Source: Pseudomonas lurida (lineage in GTDB: Bacteria > Pseudomonadota > Gammaproteobacteria > Pseudomonadales > Pseudomonadaceae). From it: 64,000 nucleotides of DNA. Numbering within the stretch: position 1 is the stretch's first letter; every line of letters begins with the position of its first letter. The stretch is taken from NCBI RefSeq assembly GCF_002563895.1, contig NZ_PDJB01000001.1, forward strand, positions 2,773,501 to 2,837,500, written 5' to 3'. The notes below the pieces were generated by a model that saw only the letters and a program-made list of their open reading frames with translations, did no database searches and was not told the origin of the DNA. Of this stretch, positions 17,052 to 27,927 are shown piece by piece. The translations under genes and the position numbers were made by a program.

Positions 17052-20000
17052 ACCTGTCGCGGCTGTTTATCCTTCGCCCGGTCGCCACCACGCTGAGCAT
17101 GCTGGCCATTGTCCTGGCCGGCATCATCGCGTACCGCTTGCTGCCGGTGTCGGCCTTGCCCCAGGTGGACTACCCGACGATCCGGGTGATGACCCTGTAC
17201 CCTGGCGCCAGCCCGGATGTGATGACCAGTGCGGTCACCGCGCCGCTGGAGCGCCAGTTCGGGCAAATGCCGGGCCTTACGCAGATGGCCTCCACCAGTT
17301 CGGGTGGAGCGTCGGTGCTGACCCTGCGTTTCAACCTCGACATCAATATGGATGTCGCCGAGCAACAGGTGCAGGCCGCGATCAACGCCGCCACCAACCT
17401 GTTGCCCAAGGACCTGCCGGCGCCGCCGGTGTACAACAAGGTCAACCCGGCGGACACCCCGGTGCTGACCCTGGCGATCACCTCCAAGACCATGCTGCTG
17501 CCCAAGCTCAACGACCTGGTCGATACGCGCATGGCGCAGAAGATCGCGCAGATCAGCGGCGTCGGCATGGTCAGCATCGCCGGTGGCCAGCGCCAGGCCG
17601 TGCGGATCAAGGTCAACCCCGAGGCCCTGGCGGCCAACGGCCTGAACCTGTCGGACGTGCGCACCCTGATCGCCGCCTCCAACGTCAACCAGCCCAAGGG
17701 TAACTTCGACGGCCCCACCCGCGTGTCGATGCTCGACGCCAACGACCAGTTGGTTTCACCCCAGCAATACGCCGAACTGATCCTGGCCTACAACAATGGC
17801 GCCCCCCTGCGCCTCAAGGACGTGGCACAAATCGTCGACGGCGCCGAGAACGAACGCCTCGCCGCCTGGGCCAACGAAAACCAGGCCGTGCTGCTGAATA
17901 TCCAGCGCCAGCCGGGTGCGAACGTGATCGAAGTGGTCGACCGCATCAAGGCGCTGCTGCCGAGCATCACCGACAACCTGCCGGCCGGCCTCGACGTGAC
18001 GGTACTCACCGACCGTACACAGACCATCCGCGCGTCGGTCAAAGACGTGCAGCACGAATTGCTCATTGCTATTGCCCTGGTGGTGATGGTGACGTTCCTG
18101 TTCCTGCGGCGCGTCAGTGCCACCCTCATTCCCTCGATTGCCGTGCCGCTGTCGCTGGTGGGCACCTTTGGTGTGATGTACCTGGCGGGTTTTTCCATCA
18201 ACAACCTGACGCTGATGGCCCTGACCATTGCCACCGGCTTCGTGGTGGACGACGCCATCGTGATGCTGGAGAACATCTCCCGCTATATCGAGGAAGGCGA
18301 GACCCCGCTGGCCGCCGCGCTCAAGGGCGCCAAGCAGATCGGCTTCACCCTGATTTCCCTGACGCTGTCGCTGATCGCGGTGTTGATCCCGCTGCTGTTC
18401 ATGGCCGACGTGGTAGGGCGCTTGTTCCGCGAGTTCGCCATCACCCTGGCGGTGGCGATCCTGATTTCCCTGGTGGTGTCCCTGACCCTCACGCCGATGA
18501 TGTGCGCGCGCTTGCTCAAGCGCGAGCCCAAGGAGCAAGAGCAGAGCCGCTTCTACAAGGCCAGCGGCGCCTGGATCGATTGGCTGATTGCGCGTTACGG
18601 GAGCCTGTTGCAGTGGGTGCTCAAGCACCAACCGCTGACGTTGCTGGTGGCCATCGCGACCCTGGGCTTGACCGTATTCCTCTACCTCGTGGTGCCCAAG
18701 GGTTTCTTCCCGGTGCAGGACACCGGCGTGATCCAGGGCATTTCCGAAGCGCCACAGTCGATCTCCTTTGCGGCCATGAGCCAGCGCCAGCAACAGTTGG
18801 CCAAGATCATCCTGGCCGATCCCGCCGTGGAAAGCCTGTCTTCCTATATTGGTGTGGACGGCGATAACGCGACCCTCAACAGTGGGCGCTTGCTGATCAA
18901 CCTCAAGGCCCACGGCCAGCGTGACCTGAGCGCCGCCCAGGTGATCACCCGCCTGCAGCCGGAAATCGACAAGCTGGTGGGCATTCGCCTGTTCATGCAG
19001 CCGGTGCAGGACCTGACCATCGAAGACCGCGTGAGCCGTACCCAGTACCAGTTCAGCATGTCTTCGCCGGACGCCGACCTGTTGGCGCTGTGGAGCGAAA
19101 AACTGGTCCACGCGTTGAGCCAGTTGCCCGAACTCACCGACGTGGCCAGTGACTTGCAGGACAAGGGCCTGCAGGTGTACCTGGTGATCGACCGCGATGC
19201 CGCCTCGCGCCTGGGCGTCAGCGTGTCGACCATTACCGACGCGTTGTATGACGCCTTCGGCCAGCGGCAGATTTCCACGATCTACACCCAGGCCAGCCAG
19301 TACCGCGTGGTGCTGCAGGCCCAATCCGGCGAAACCCTGGGGCCGGAGGCGCTGAACCAGATCCATGTGAAGACCACCGACGGCGGCCAGGTGCGCTTGT
19401 CCAGCCTGGCTCACGTGGAACAACGCCAGGCCCAGTTGGCGATTGCGCACATCGGCCAGTTCCCGGCGGTGATGATGTCGTTCAACCTGGCCCCCGGCGT
19501 TGCGCTGGGCAAAGGCGTGGAGCTGATCAACCAGACCCAGAAAGACATCGGCATGCCGGTGGGCGTACAGACCCAGTTCCAGGGCGCAGCCCAGGCGTTC
19601 GAAGCGTCGCTGTCGAGCACTCTGCTGCTGATCCTGGCGGCGGTGGTCACCATGTACATCGTGCTCGGTGTGCTCTACGAGAGCTATATCCACCCGATCA
19701 CCATCCTCTCGACCTTGCCGTCGGCAGCGGTGGGGGCGTTGCTCGCCTTGCTGCTCAGTGGCAACGACCTGGGCATGATCGCGATCATCGGTATCATTCT
19801 GCTGATCGGTATCGTCAAGAAAAACGCGATCATGATGATCGACTTCGCCCTCGACGCCGAGCGCAACCAGGGCCTCGACCCGCAAACCGCTATCTACCAG
19901 GCGGCGTTGTTGCGTTTCCGGCCCATTCTGATGACCACCCTGGCCGCACTGTTCGGCGCGGTGCCGTTGATGCTGGCCACCGGTTCTGGCGCGGAATTGC

Positions 20001-20149
20001 GCCAACCGCTGGGCCTGGTGATGGTCGGCGGTTTGCTGGTGAGCCAGGTATTGACCCTGTTCACTACGCCGGTGATCTACCTGTACTTCGATCGCCTTGG
20101 TCGCCGCTGGCGCAAAGAGCCGCAAAGCCTGGAGCCGGTTGAGTCATGA
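17048..20149 (+). CDS. muxB: RND efflux transporter, first pump subunit (MuxB/MdtB)
   Basis: Proton-driven inner-membrane drug pump of 1033 residues with the 12-helix, two-porter-domain RND architecture. The proton-relay aspartate pair is visible in TM4 as [13 protein letters not shown], and the conserved [11 protein letters not shown] lies in TM10-11. In characterised systems this protein assembles with the MuxC/MdtC subunit into a heterotrimer, which explains two adjacent pump genes. ATGA overlaps on both sides ensure coupled translation. Confidence 0.95.
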   Translation: MNLSRLFILRPVATTLSMLAIVLAGIIAYRLLPVSALPQVDYPTIRVMTLYPGASPDVMTSAVTAPLERQFGQMPGLTQMASTSSGGASVLTLRFNLDINMDVAEQQVQAAINAATNLLPKDLPAPPVYNKVNPADTPVLTLAITSKTMLLPKLNDLVDTRMAQKIAQISGVGMVSIAGGQRQAVRIKVNPEALAANGLNLSDVRTLIAASNVNQPKGNFDGPTRVSMLDANDQLVSPQQYAELILAYNNGAPLRLKDVAQIVDGAENERLAAWANENQAVLLNIQRQPGANVIEVVDRIKALLPSITDNLPAGLDVTVLTDRTQTIRASVKDVQHELLIAIALVVMVTFLFLRRVSATLIPSIAVPLSLVGTFGVMYLAGFSINNLTLMALTIATGFVVDDAIVMLENISRYIEEGETPLAAALKGAKQIGFTLISLTLSLIAVLIPLLFMADVVGRLFREFAITLAVAILISLVVSLTLTPMMCARLLKREPKEQEQSRFYKASGAWIDWLIARYGSLLQWVLKHQPLTLLVAIATLGLTVFLYLVVPKGFFPVQDTGVIQGISEAPQSISFAAMSQRQQQLAKIILADPAVESLSSYIGVDGDNATLNSGRLLINLKAHGQRDLSAAQVITRLQPEIDKLVGIRLFMQPVQDLTIEDRVSRTQYQFSMSSPDADLLALWSEKLVHALSQLPELTDVASDLQDKGLQVYLVIDRDAASRLGVSVSTITDALYDAFGQRQISTIYTQASQYRVVLQAQSGETLGPEALNQIHVKTTDGGQVRLSSLAHVEQRQAQLAIAHIGQFPAVMMSFNLAPGVALGKGVELINQTQKDIGMPVGVQTQFQGAAQAFEASLSSTLLLILAAVVTMYIVLGVLYESYIHPITILSTLPSAAVGALLALLLSGNDLGMIAIIGIILLIGIVKKNAIMMIDFALDAERNQGLDPQTAIYQAALLRFRPILMTTLAALFGAVPLMLATGSGAELRQPLGLVMVGGLLVSQVLTLFTTPVIYLYFDRLGRRWRKEPQSLEPVES

Positions 20150-23100
20150 ACCTGTCCGGACCTTTCATTCGCCGGCCGGTCGCGACCATGCTGCTGAGCC
20201 TGGCGATCCTGTTGCTCGGCGGTGTCAGCTTCAATCTGCTGCCGGTGTCGCCGCTGCCGCAGATCGACTTCCCGGTGATCGTGGTGTCGGCCAGCTTGCC
20301 CGGCGCCAGCCCGGAGGTGATGGCATCTACCGTGGCCACGCCCCTGGAGCGCTCGTTCGGCGCGATTGCCGGCATTACCACCATGAGCAGTTCGTCGAGC
20401 CAGGGGTCTACCCGGGTGATCCTCGCGTTCGACTCCGACCGCGATATCAACGGCGCGGCGCGGGAGGTGCAGGCGGCGATCAACGCCTCGCGTAACCTGC
20501 TGCCCAGCGGTATGCGCAGCATGCCCACCTACAAGAAGATCAACCCGTCCCAGGCGCCGATCATGGTGCTGTCGTTGACCTCGGACGTGTTGCAGAAGGG
20601 CCAGCTGTACGACCTGGCCTCGACCATTCTGTCGCAAAGCCTCTCGCAAGTGCCCGGTGTGGGCGAAGTGCAAATCGGCGGCAGTTCCCTGCCAGCGGTG
20701 CGCATCGAGCTGGAGCCCAAGGCCCTCGACCAGTACGGTGTGGCCCTCGACGATGTGCGCAACACCATCGCCAACGCCAACCAGCGCCGGCCCAAAGGCT
20801 CCCTGGAAGACAGCCAGCGCAACTGGCAGATCCAGGCCAATGACCAGTTGGAGAAAGCCAAGGACTACGAGCCACTGCTGATTCGCTACCAGAATGGCGC
20901 CGCCCTGCGGTTGGGCGACGTCGCCCGGATCAGCGACGGCGTGGAAGACCGTTACAACAGCGGCTTCTTCAACAACGAACCGGCCGTGCTGCTGGTGATC
21001 AACCGCCAGTCCGGCGCGAACATCATCGAGACCGTCCGGCAGATCAAGGCCCAGTTGCCGGCGTTGCAGGCGGTGCTGCCGTCCAGCGTCAAGCTGAGCC
21101 TGGCCATGGACCGCTCGCCGGTGATCACCGCCACCTTGCACGAAGCCGAGATGACCTTGCTGATCGCGGTGGGGCTGGTGATCCTGGTGGTGTACCTGTT
21201 CCTGGGGAATTTCCGTGCTTCGCTGATCCCGACACTGGCGGTGCCGGTGTCGCTGGTGGGCACCTTCGCGGTGATGTACCTGTACGGGTTCTCGCTGAAC
21301 AACTTTTCGCTGATGGCATTGATCCTGGCCACCGGCCTGGTGGTGGACGATGCCATCGTGGTGCTGGAGAACATTTCCCGGCACATCGACGAAGGTGTAC
21401 CGCCGATGAAGGCGGCCTACCTGGGCGCCCAGGAGGTCGGCTTTACCTTGCTGTCGATGAACGTATCGCTGGTGGCGGTGTTCCTGTCCATCCTGTTCAT
21501 GGGCGGGATTGTCACCAACCTGTTCCGCGAGTTCTCCATCACCTTGTCGGCCGCGATCATCGTGTCGCTGATTGTCTCGCTGACCCTGACCCCGATGCTT
21601 TGCGCGCGCTGGCTCAAGCCCCATGTCAAAGACCAGATGACCGGCTTGCAGCGCTGGAGCCAGAAGATCAACGACCGTATGGTCGCCGGCTATGCCACCA
21701 GCCTGGACTGGGTGTTGCGCCATCGTCGCCTGACCCTGCTCAGCCTCTTGCTGACCATCGGCATGAACGTGGCGCTGTACGTGGTGGTGCCGAAAACCTT
21801 CATGCCCCAGCAGGATACCGGCCAATTGATCGGCTTTGTGCGAGGCGATGACGGCCTGTCCTTCAGCGTGATGCAGCCGAAGATGGAAACCTTCCGCAAG
21901 GCGGTGCTCAAGGACCCTGCGGTGCTCAGCGTGGCCGGCTTCATCGGCGGCAACAACGGCACCAACAATGCGGTCATGCTGGTGCGCCTCAAGCCCATCA
22001 GCGAGCGCAAGTTTTCCGCCCAGGCGGTCATCGAGCGCCTGCGCAAGGACGTACCGCTGGTGCCGGGCGGGCGGTTGTTCCTGATGGCCGACCAGGACCT
22101 GCAGTTCGGCGGCAGCCGCGACCAGACCAGCGCACAGTATTCCTACATCCTGCAAAGCGGCGACCTGGCGGCACTGCGCCTGTGGTACCCGAAAGTGGTG
22201 GCGGCCTTGCGTGAGCTGCCGGAACTTACTGCTATCGACGCCCGCGAGGGACGGGGCGCGGCGCAGGTTACGCTGGTGGTCGACCGCGACCAGGCCAAGC
22301 GCCTGGGCATCGACATGGACATGGTCACGGCGGTGCTTAACAACGCCTACAGCCAGCGGCAGATTTCCACTATCTACGACAGCCTCAACCAGTACCAGGT
22401 GGTGATGGAGGTCAACCCCAAATACGCCCAGGACCCGATCACGCTCAACCAGATGCAGGTGATCACCGCCGAGGGTGCACGGGTGCCGTTGTCGACCATT
22501 GCCCATTACGAGAACAGCCTGGCAGACGATCGCGTCAGCCACGAAGGTCAGTTTGCCTCGGAAAACATCGCCTTCGACATGTCGCCGGGCGTGACGGTGG
22601 AGCAGGGCACGGCCGCCATCGAGCGGGCAATTGCCAAGGTCGGCTTGCCAGAGGACGTGATCGCCAAGATGGCCGGCACGGCCGACGCCTTTGCGGCCAC
22701 GCAGAAAGGCCAGCCGTTCATGATCCTCGGCGCGCTGGTGGCGGTGTACCTGGTGCTGGGCATTCTCTATGAAAGCTACATCCACCCGCTGACGATCCTC
22801 TCGACCCTGCCGTCGGCGGGCGTTGGCGCCATGCTCGCCATCTACCTGACGGGAGGCGAGTTCAGCCTGATCTCCTTGCTGGGCCTGTTCCTGCTGATCG
22901 GGGTGGTGAAGAAGAACGCGATCCTGATGATCGACCTGGCCTTGCAACTGGAGCGTAACGACGGCCTGGGCCCGCAGGAGTCGATCCGCAGTGCTTGCCT
23001 GCTGCGCTTGCGGCCGATCCTGATGACCACGCTGGCGGCGATCCTCGGTGCGTTGCCCTTGCTGCTGGGCACGGGCGATGGCGCGGAAATGCGTCGTCCC

Positions 23101-23253
23101 CTGGGCCTGACCATTATCGGCGGCCTGGTGTTCAGCCAGATCCTGACCCTCTACACCACCCCGGTGGTTTACCTTTATCTCGACCGCGCGCGCCATCGCT
23201 TCAACGCCTGGCGCGGCGTGCGTACCGATGCTGCCCTGGACACTGCGCTATGA
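20146..23253 (+). CDS. muxC: RND efflux transporter, second pump subunit (MuxC/MdtC)
   Basis: Second RND pump of 1035 residues, homologous to but clearly diverged from the preceding one. It also keeps the TM4 aspartates ([13 protein letters not shown]) and [12 protein letters not shown], so both subunits look catalytically competent. It starts within the muxB stop (ATGA) and ends within the opmB start. Substrates cannot be read from sequence; the P. aeruginosa homologue exports novobiocin, aztreonam and macrolides. Confidence 0.95.
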   Translation: MNLSGPFIRRPVATMLLSLAILLLGGVSFNLLPVSPLPQIDFPVIVVSASLPGASPEVMASTVATPLERSFGAIAGITTMSSSSSQGSTRVILAFDSDRDINGAAREVQAAINASRNLLPSGMRSMPTYKKINPSQAPIMVLSLTSDVLQKGQLYDLASTILSQSLSQVPGVGEVQIGGSSLPAVRIELEPKALDQYGVALDDVRNTIANANQRRPKGSLEDSQRNWQIQANDQLEKAKDYEPLLIRYQNGAALRLGDVARISDGVEDRYNSGFFNNEPAVLLVINRQSGANIIETVRQIKAQLPALQAVLPSSVKLSLAMDRSPVITATLHEAEMTLLIAVGLVILVVYLFLGNFRASLIPTLAVPVSLVGTFAVMYLYGFSLNNFSLMALILATGLVVDDAIVVLENISRHIDEGVPPMKAAYLGAQEVGFTLLSMNVSLVAVFLSILFMGGIVTNLFREFSITLSAAIIVSLIVSLTLTPMLCARWLKPHVKDQMTGLQRWSQKINDRMVAGYATSLDWVLRHRRLTLLSLLLTIGMNVALYVVVPKTFMPQQDTGQLIGFVRGDDGLSFSVMQPKMETFRKAVLKDPAVLSVAGFIGGNNGTNNAVMLVRLKPISERKFSAQAVIERLRKDVPLVPGGRLFLMADQDLQFGGSRDQTSAQYSYILQSGDLAALRLWYPKVVAALRELPELTAIDAREGRGAAQVTLVVDRDQAKRLGIDMDMVTAVLNNAYSQRQISTIYDSLNQYQVVMEVNPKYAQDPITLNQMQVITAEGARVPLSTIAHYENSLADDRVSHEGQFASENIAFDMSPGVTVEQGTAAIERAIAKVGLPEDVIAKMAGTADAFAATQKGQPFMILGALVAVYLVLGILYESYIHPLTILSTLPSAGVGAMLAIYLTGGEFSLISLLGLFLLIGVVKKNAILMIDLALQLERNDGLGPQESIRSACLLRLRPILMTTLAAILGALPLLLGTGDGAEMRRPLGLTIIGGLVFSQILTLYTTPVVYLYLDRARHRFNAWRGVRTDAALDTAL

Positions 23254-24719
23254 CCGATTCAACCTTTGCCCGATTGGCCCTGTTCCGCGGTTCCCGCGTG
23301 GCGAGCCTGGTGCTCTGCGGCGCGCTGCTCAGCGCCTGCGCCGTCGGCCCCGACTACCAGCGCCCGGAAGTCGTGGAGCCGGCGCAGTTCAAGGAAGCCC
23401 AGGGTTGGCGCCAGGCAACGCCCAGCGATTCACTGGCCCGTGGCGCCTGGTGGGAGTTGTACGGCGACCGCCAGCTCAACGACCTGGTACTGCGCTTGAA
23501 CTCATCCAACCAGACCGTGGCCCAGGCCGAAGCGCGTTTTCGCCAGGCCCAGGCGCTCGTGCGCAGTTCCCGCGGTGCGTTTTACCCCACCGTCGACCTG
23601 AGCGCCGGGAAAACCCGCGCCAGCCAGGGCACCGGCAGCAGCAGCGCCAGCCTCAGCAGTTCCAGCAGCGGCATCCGCGACACCCTCAATGCGCAGTTGG
23701 GCGTGAGTTGGGAAGCGGACATCTGGGGCAAGTTGCGCCGGGGCCTCGAAGCCAACGAGGCCAGCGCCGAAGCCAGCTCGGCGGACCTGGCGGCGATGCG
23801 CCTGAGCCAACAGTCGGAACTGGTGCAAAGCTACCTGCAACTGCGGGTCATGGATGAACAGACACGCCTGCTGCAAGCCACGCTGGAAACCTATCAGCGT
23901 TCCTTGCAAATGACCGAAAACCAGTACCGAGCCGGGGTGTCCGGCAAGGATGCGGTGGCCCAGGCGCAAACCCAACTGAAAACCACCCAGGCCAGCCTGA
24001 TCGACCTGATCTGGCAGCGCGCCCAACTGGAAAACGCGATTGCCGTGTTGATCGGCGAGGCGCCAGCCAACTTCAACCTGGCGGTGAGCCGGGACATCCC
24101 GGCGCTGCCGCAGATTCCAGTGAGCCTACCCTCGCAACTGCTGGAGCGTCGCCCGGACATCGCATCGGCTGAACGCTCGGTGATCGCCGCCAACGCCAAT
24201 ATTGGCGTGGCCAAGGCCGCCTACTACCCGGACCTGAGCCTGAGCCTGGCCGGTGGCTACTCCAGCAGCACCTACGCCAACTGGATCAGCTTGCCGAACC
24301 GGTTCTGGTCGGTGGGGCCGAAGCTGGCCATGACCCTGTTCGATGGTGGCCAGCGTTCGGCGGAAGTCGACCGCACCGTGGCCTCCTATCACGAGACCGT
24401 CGCCAAGTACCGCCAGACCGTGCTGGATGGTTTCCGCGAAGTGGAAAACTACATGGTGCAGCTCAAGGTGTTGGAAGACGAGGCAGTGGTCAGCAATGAA
24501 GCGCTGGAGGCGGCGCGTGAATCGCTGCGCCTGACCCAGAACCAGTACAAGGCCGGGCTGATTGCCTACCTGGACGTAGTCACCGTGCAAGCCACGGCCT
24601 TGAACAACGAGCGCACGGTGCTGACGTTGCTGCAGACGCGCCTGGTCGCCAGTGTGCAACTGATCGCCGCACTGGGCGGTGGCTGGGATGGGCAGACACC
24701 GATCGCCGACAAACGGTAA
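23250..24719 (+). CDS. opmB: Outer-membrane efflux lipoprotein (OpmB/OprM family)
   Basis: TolC-like trimeric outer-membrane channel completing the RND complex. The 489 residues start at ATG 23250, overlapping the muxC stop. The lipoprotein signal peptide has lipobox LLSAC (Cys near residue 30). Two homologous halves of the outer-membrane-factor family follow, each with long helices, for example near ETYQRSLQMTENQYRAGVSG and AARESLRLTQNQYKAGLIAY. It is the last gene of the operon; a REPIN follows within 20 bp. Confidence 0.93.
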   Translation: MTDSTFARLALFRGSRVASLVLCGALLSACAVGPDYQRPEVVEPAQFKEAQGWRQATPSDSLARGAWWELYGDRQLNDLVLRLNSSNQTVAQAEARFRQAQALVRSSRGAFYPTVDLSAGKTRASQGTGSSSASLSSSSSGIRDTLNAQLGVSWEADIWGKLRRGLEANEASAEASSADLAAMRLSQQSELVQSYLQLRVMDEQTRLLQATLETYQRSLQMTENQYRAGVSGKDAVAQAQTQLKTTQASLIDLIWQRAQLENAIAVLIGEAPANFNLAVSRDIPALPQIPVSLPSQLLERRPDIASAERSVIAANANIGVAKAAYYPDLSLSLAGGYSSSTYANWISLPNRFWSVGPKLAMTLFDGGQRSAEVDRTVASYHETVAKYRQTVLDGFREVENYMVQLKVLEDEAVVSNEALEAARESLRLTQNQYKAGLIAYLDVVTVQATALNNERTVLTLLQTRLVASVQLIAALGGGWDGQTPIADKR

Positions 24720-24734
24720 AGCCGAACGCGTTCC

Positions 24735-24827
24735 AATGTGGGCGCGGGCGTGCCCGCGAATGTGGAGTGTCAGCCACTGACGATGTGACGGACTCACCGC
24801 CTTCGCAAGCAAGCACGCTCCCACATT
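24735..24827. repeat. REPIN after the efflux operon
   Basis: ATGTGGGCGCGGGCGTGCCCGCGAA and TTCGCAAGCAAGCACGCTCCCACAT form the paired ends. The rest of the 24720-24999 gap carries only a possible -10 (TACAAT, 24938-24943) for the next gene. Confidence 0.8.
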
Positions 24828-24999
24828 TGGCTGCAACCGACCCCCGGTTTCGAATCGTCCCTGAGCCAGACGATTGGCGTCAAAATGCCACTAATGGCCC
24901 TCTGATAATTAATCAACTGCTCAAGAATTATTCTCGCTACAATCGCCCGCTTTGCCATTTGGCACGGGCCTCTCGGGCCCGCTGCGCACGAGAAGTCCC

Positions 25000-27096
25000 A
25001 TGCTCATCGGTAGTTATTCACCCTCACTGGTCGTGATCTCGCTGTTTGTCGCGATTCTGGCTTCCTACACCGCGCTGGACCTGTCCGGCCGCATTGCCAC
25101 GGCCAAGGGCCGCGCTGTCTATGTATGGATAGCCGGTGGCGCCATGGCGATGGGGGTGGGGGTGTGGTCGATGCACTTCATTGGCATGCTGGCGTTGCGT
25201 TTGCCGTTTGCCCTGGGCTTCGACCTGGGGATCACGGCGCTGTCGCTGTTGATCGCGGTGCTGTCCAGCGGCTTTGCGTTGTGGCTGGTGAACCAGCCGC
25301 GCTTGCCTGCATGGCAGTTGGCGTTCGGCGCATTGATCATGGGCGCGGGCATCGCCAGCATGCATTACACCGGGATGGCCGCGATGCGCATGACGCCGGG
25401 CATCGACTACGACCCGACCTTGTTTGGCGCCTCACTGGTGATCGCGGTTGTGGCGTCCGGCGCGGCGCTGTGGATCGCGTTCAATTTGCGGCGTAACACA
25501 CCTTACGTGCGCCTGGCGCGCGGTGGCGCGGCGGTGGTAATGGGGTTTGCCATCGTCGGCATGCATTACACCGGCATGGCGGCGGCGCAGTTTGCCGATG
25601 AGAGTTTCTGTGGGGCGGCACTGACCGGCTTGAGCGGCAAGGGCCTGGACAACCTGGTGCTGGTGACCACCCTGGCGGTGTTGGCCATCGCTCTGCTGAC
25701 GTCGCTGCTCGATGCGCGCCTGGAAGCCCGCACGGCGGTGCTGGCCAACTCCCTGACCCAAGCGAACCAGGAACTGACCCACCTGGCGCTGCACGACATG
25801 CTCACCGGGCTGCCCAACCGCACGTTGCTCGCCGACCGCATCCAGCAAGCCATCCAGGCAGTAAAAGAGCAGGGCGGCTGCTTTGCGCTGATGTTTATCG
25901 ACCTGGACGGCTTCAAGCCCGTCAACGACGCGTTTGGCCACCACATGGGGGACCAATTGCTGCGCGAAGTCGGCCTGCGGCTGCGCGAAGATTTGCGCAG
26001 CCATGACACCCTGGCGCGCATCGGCGGGGATGAATTTGTTTTGCTGGTGCAATTGACCCAGCCGGATGACGCCCTTGGCCTGGCCGAGCGCCAGGTGTTG
26101 CTGATCAACCGGGCCTTCCAGGTGGCCGAGCATGAATTGAAGATCTCCGCCAGCGTCGGTATCGCCATGTTCCCGGGCAGCGGCAACACACCCCAGGAAC
26201 TGCTGATGAACGCCGACGCCGCGATGTACCACGCCAAGGGCATGGGCAAGAACGGCTACAGCTTCTTTGACGCGTCGATGAACACCAACGCGCGCAAGCA
26301 ACTGCAGTTGTTGCAGGACCTGCGCAATGCGCTGGAACACGAGCAATTCCGCCTCTACTACCAGCCCAAGTTTGACGCTGTCAGCGGTATTCCGGTGGGG
26401 GCCGAAGCGCTGCTGCGCTGGGAGCATCCACAACAGGGCTTGTTGCTGCCGGCGACATTTATCGAGTTGGCGGAAAAGACCGGGCTGATCATTCCCATCG
26501 GCGAATGGGTGCTCAATGAAGCCTGCCGTCAAATGAGCCTGTGGTACGCCCAGGGGTACGAAGACTGGCGCATCGCCGTGAACCTCTCCGCGTTGCAGTT
26601 CTGCCACGCCGGGCTGGTCAAGAGCGTGGCTGCGGCCTTGGAGCGGCATCAGTTGCCGGCCAACAGCCTGACCCTGGAAATCACCGAGACCACTGCCATG
26701 AGTGACGCCGATGCCAGCATGACGGTGTTGCAGCAGTTGTCGGACATGGGCGTCGACTTGTCCATCGACGACTTTGGTACCGGCTACTCCAGCCTGATGT
26801 ACCTCAAGCGGCTGCCCGCCAACGAACTCAAGATTGACCGCGGCTTCGTGCGTGATCTCGAGCACGACAGCGACGATGCAGCGATTGTCTCGGCCATCGT
26901 CGCCCTCGGCCAGGCCCTGGGGCTGCGCATCGTCGCCGAAGGCGTGGAAACCGACGTGCAGCAAAATTTCCTCACGCGGTTGGGGTGTAATTCCCTGCAG
27001 GGCTACCTGCTCGGTCATCCGTTGCCAGCGGAGGGGTTCATGGCAGACATCCAGCGCGCCGAAGACGCGGTAGCGCCTGACAAAAGCCGTGCGTGA
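25000..27096 (+). CDS. MHYT-GGDEF-EAL c-di-GMP signalling protein
   Basis: Integral inner-membrane protein of 698 residues. The N-terminal MHYT sensor has seven membrane helices and three copies of the motif (WSMHFIGM, ASMHYTGM, VGMHYTGM), proposed in this family to bind copper and sense a diatomic gas. A GGDEF domain follows, with an intact active-site GGDEF near residue 342 and an upstream RxxD inhibitory site (RSHD). The EAL domain has an intact EALLR near residue 468 and downstream DDFGTGYSS. Both enzymatic signatures are complete, so it may make or break c-di-GMP; the net activity is unknown. Confidence 0.93.
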   Translation: MLIGSYSPSLVVISLFVAILASYTALDLSGRIATAKGRAVYVWIAGGAMAMGVGVWSMHFIGMLALRLPFALGFDLGITALSLLIAVLSSGFALWLVNQPRLPAWQLAFGALIMGAGIASMHYTGMAAMRMTPGIDYDPTLFGASLVIAVVASGAALWIAFNLRRNTPYVRLARGGAAVVMGFAIVGMHYTGMAAAQFADESFCGAALTGLSGKGLDNLVLVTTLAVLAIALLTSLLDARLEARTAVLANSLTQANQELTHLALHDMLTGLPNRTLLADRIQQAIQAVKEQGGCFALMFIDLDGFKPVNDAFGHHMGDQLLREVGLRLREDLRSHDTLARIGGDEFVLLVQLTQPDDALGLAERQVLLINRAFQVAEHELKISASVGIAMFPGSGNTPQELLMNADAAMYHAKGMGKNGYSFFDASMNTNARKQLQLLQDLRNALEHEQFRLYYQPKFDAVSGIPVGAEALLRWEHPQQGLLLPATFIELAEKTGLIIPIGEWVLNEACRQMSLWYAQGYEDWRIAVNLSALQFCHAGLVKSVAAALERHQLPANSLTLEITETTAMSDADASMTVLQQLSDMGVDLSIDDFGTGYSSLMYLKRLPANELKIDRGFVRDLEHDSDDAAIVSAIVALGQALGLRIVAEGVETDVQQNFLTRLGCNSLQGYLLGHPLPAEGFMADIQRAEDAVAPDKSRA

Positions 27097-27150
27097 TGGG
27101 TATTCTTGGATCCATCCCTTAACATCAGGCTGAATCAGGAGACCGCACGC

Positions 27151-27897
27151 ATGGACAAAGTCCTCATCATTACCGGGGGCAGTCGCGGAATTGGCGCCGA
27201 GACGGCATTGCTGGCCGCTCGCGAGGGCTATCGCATCTGCATCAACTACCAGTCCGACGAAGAGGCGGCCCACCGTGTGCTCGAACAGGTGCGTGCGCTG
27301 GGTGCCCAGGCCATTGCCGTGCGTGCGGATGTGAGCATCGAAGATGAGGTGATCGCCCTGTTCGCCCGGGCGGACGCCGAACTCGGCCGTGTCACCGCAC
27401 TGGTCAATAATGCCGGCACGGTGGGGCATAAATCCCGCGTCGATGAGATGTCCGAGTTTCGCATCCTGAAAGTCATGAAGACCAACGTGCTCGGGCCCAT
27501 CCTGTGCGCCAAGCACGCTGTGCTGCGCATGTCGCCCCGGCATGGCGGGCAGGGCGGCAGCATCGTCAACGTGTCGTCGGTGGCGGCGCGGCTGGGGTCG
27601 CCCGGTGAGTATGTCGACTATGCCGCCTCCAAAGGCGCGCTCGACACGTTCACCCTGGGTTTATCGAAGGAAGTGGCAGGCGAAGGCATTCGCGTCAACG
27701 CGGTTCGCCCTGGCTATATCTACACCGATTTCCATGCCCTGAGCGGCGACCCGGACCGCGTCAGCAAGCTCGAATCCGGTATCCCCATGGCCAGGGGCGG
27801 GCGCCCGGATGAAGTGGCGGAAGCGATTATCTGGTTGCTGTCGGATAAGGCCTCGTATGCCACCGGCACGTTCCTGGACCTGGGAGGCGGTCGTTGA
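27151..27897 (+). CDS. SDR-family oxidoreductase
   Basis: Short-chain dehydrogenase of 248 residues. The NAD(P)-binding TGGSRGIG lies at residues 8-15, NNAG near 88, and the catalytic Ser plus YAASKG follow in the middle. The C-terminal TGTFLDLGGGR is typical of FabG-like enzymes. ATG 27151 has CAGGAGA upstream. The gene follows the c-di-GMP gene by 54 bp and converges with the MocR regulator. The substrate is unknown. Confidence 0.9.
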   Translation: MDKVLIITGGSRGIGAETALLAAREGYRICINYQSDEEAAHRVLEQVRALGAQAIAVRADVSIEDEVIALFARADAELGRVTALVNNAGTVGHKSRVDEMSEFRILKVMKTNVLGPILCAKHAVLRMSPRHGGQGGSIVNVSSVAARLGSPGEYVDYAASKGALDTFTLGLSKEVAGEGIRVNAVRPGYIYTDFHALSGDPDRVSKLESGIPMARGGRPDEVAEAIIWLLSDKASYATGTFLDLGGGR

Positions 27898-27927
27898 CCG
27901 ACTGACGCCAGCGCAGGCGACCCTTGT

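Noticed and set aside
17756..23196. Very long open frames on the minus strand opposite the two RND pump genes (789 and 1039 codons)
   Set aside because: They are mirror frames caused by high-GC codon use; the translations are rich in H, Q, R and G with no domain pattern, and the plus-strand RND proteins are certain.
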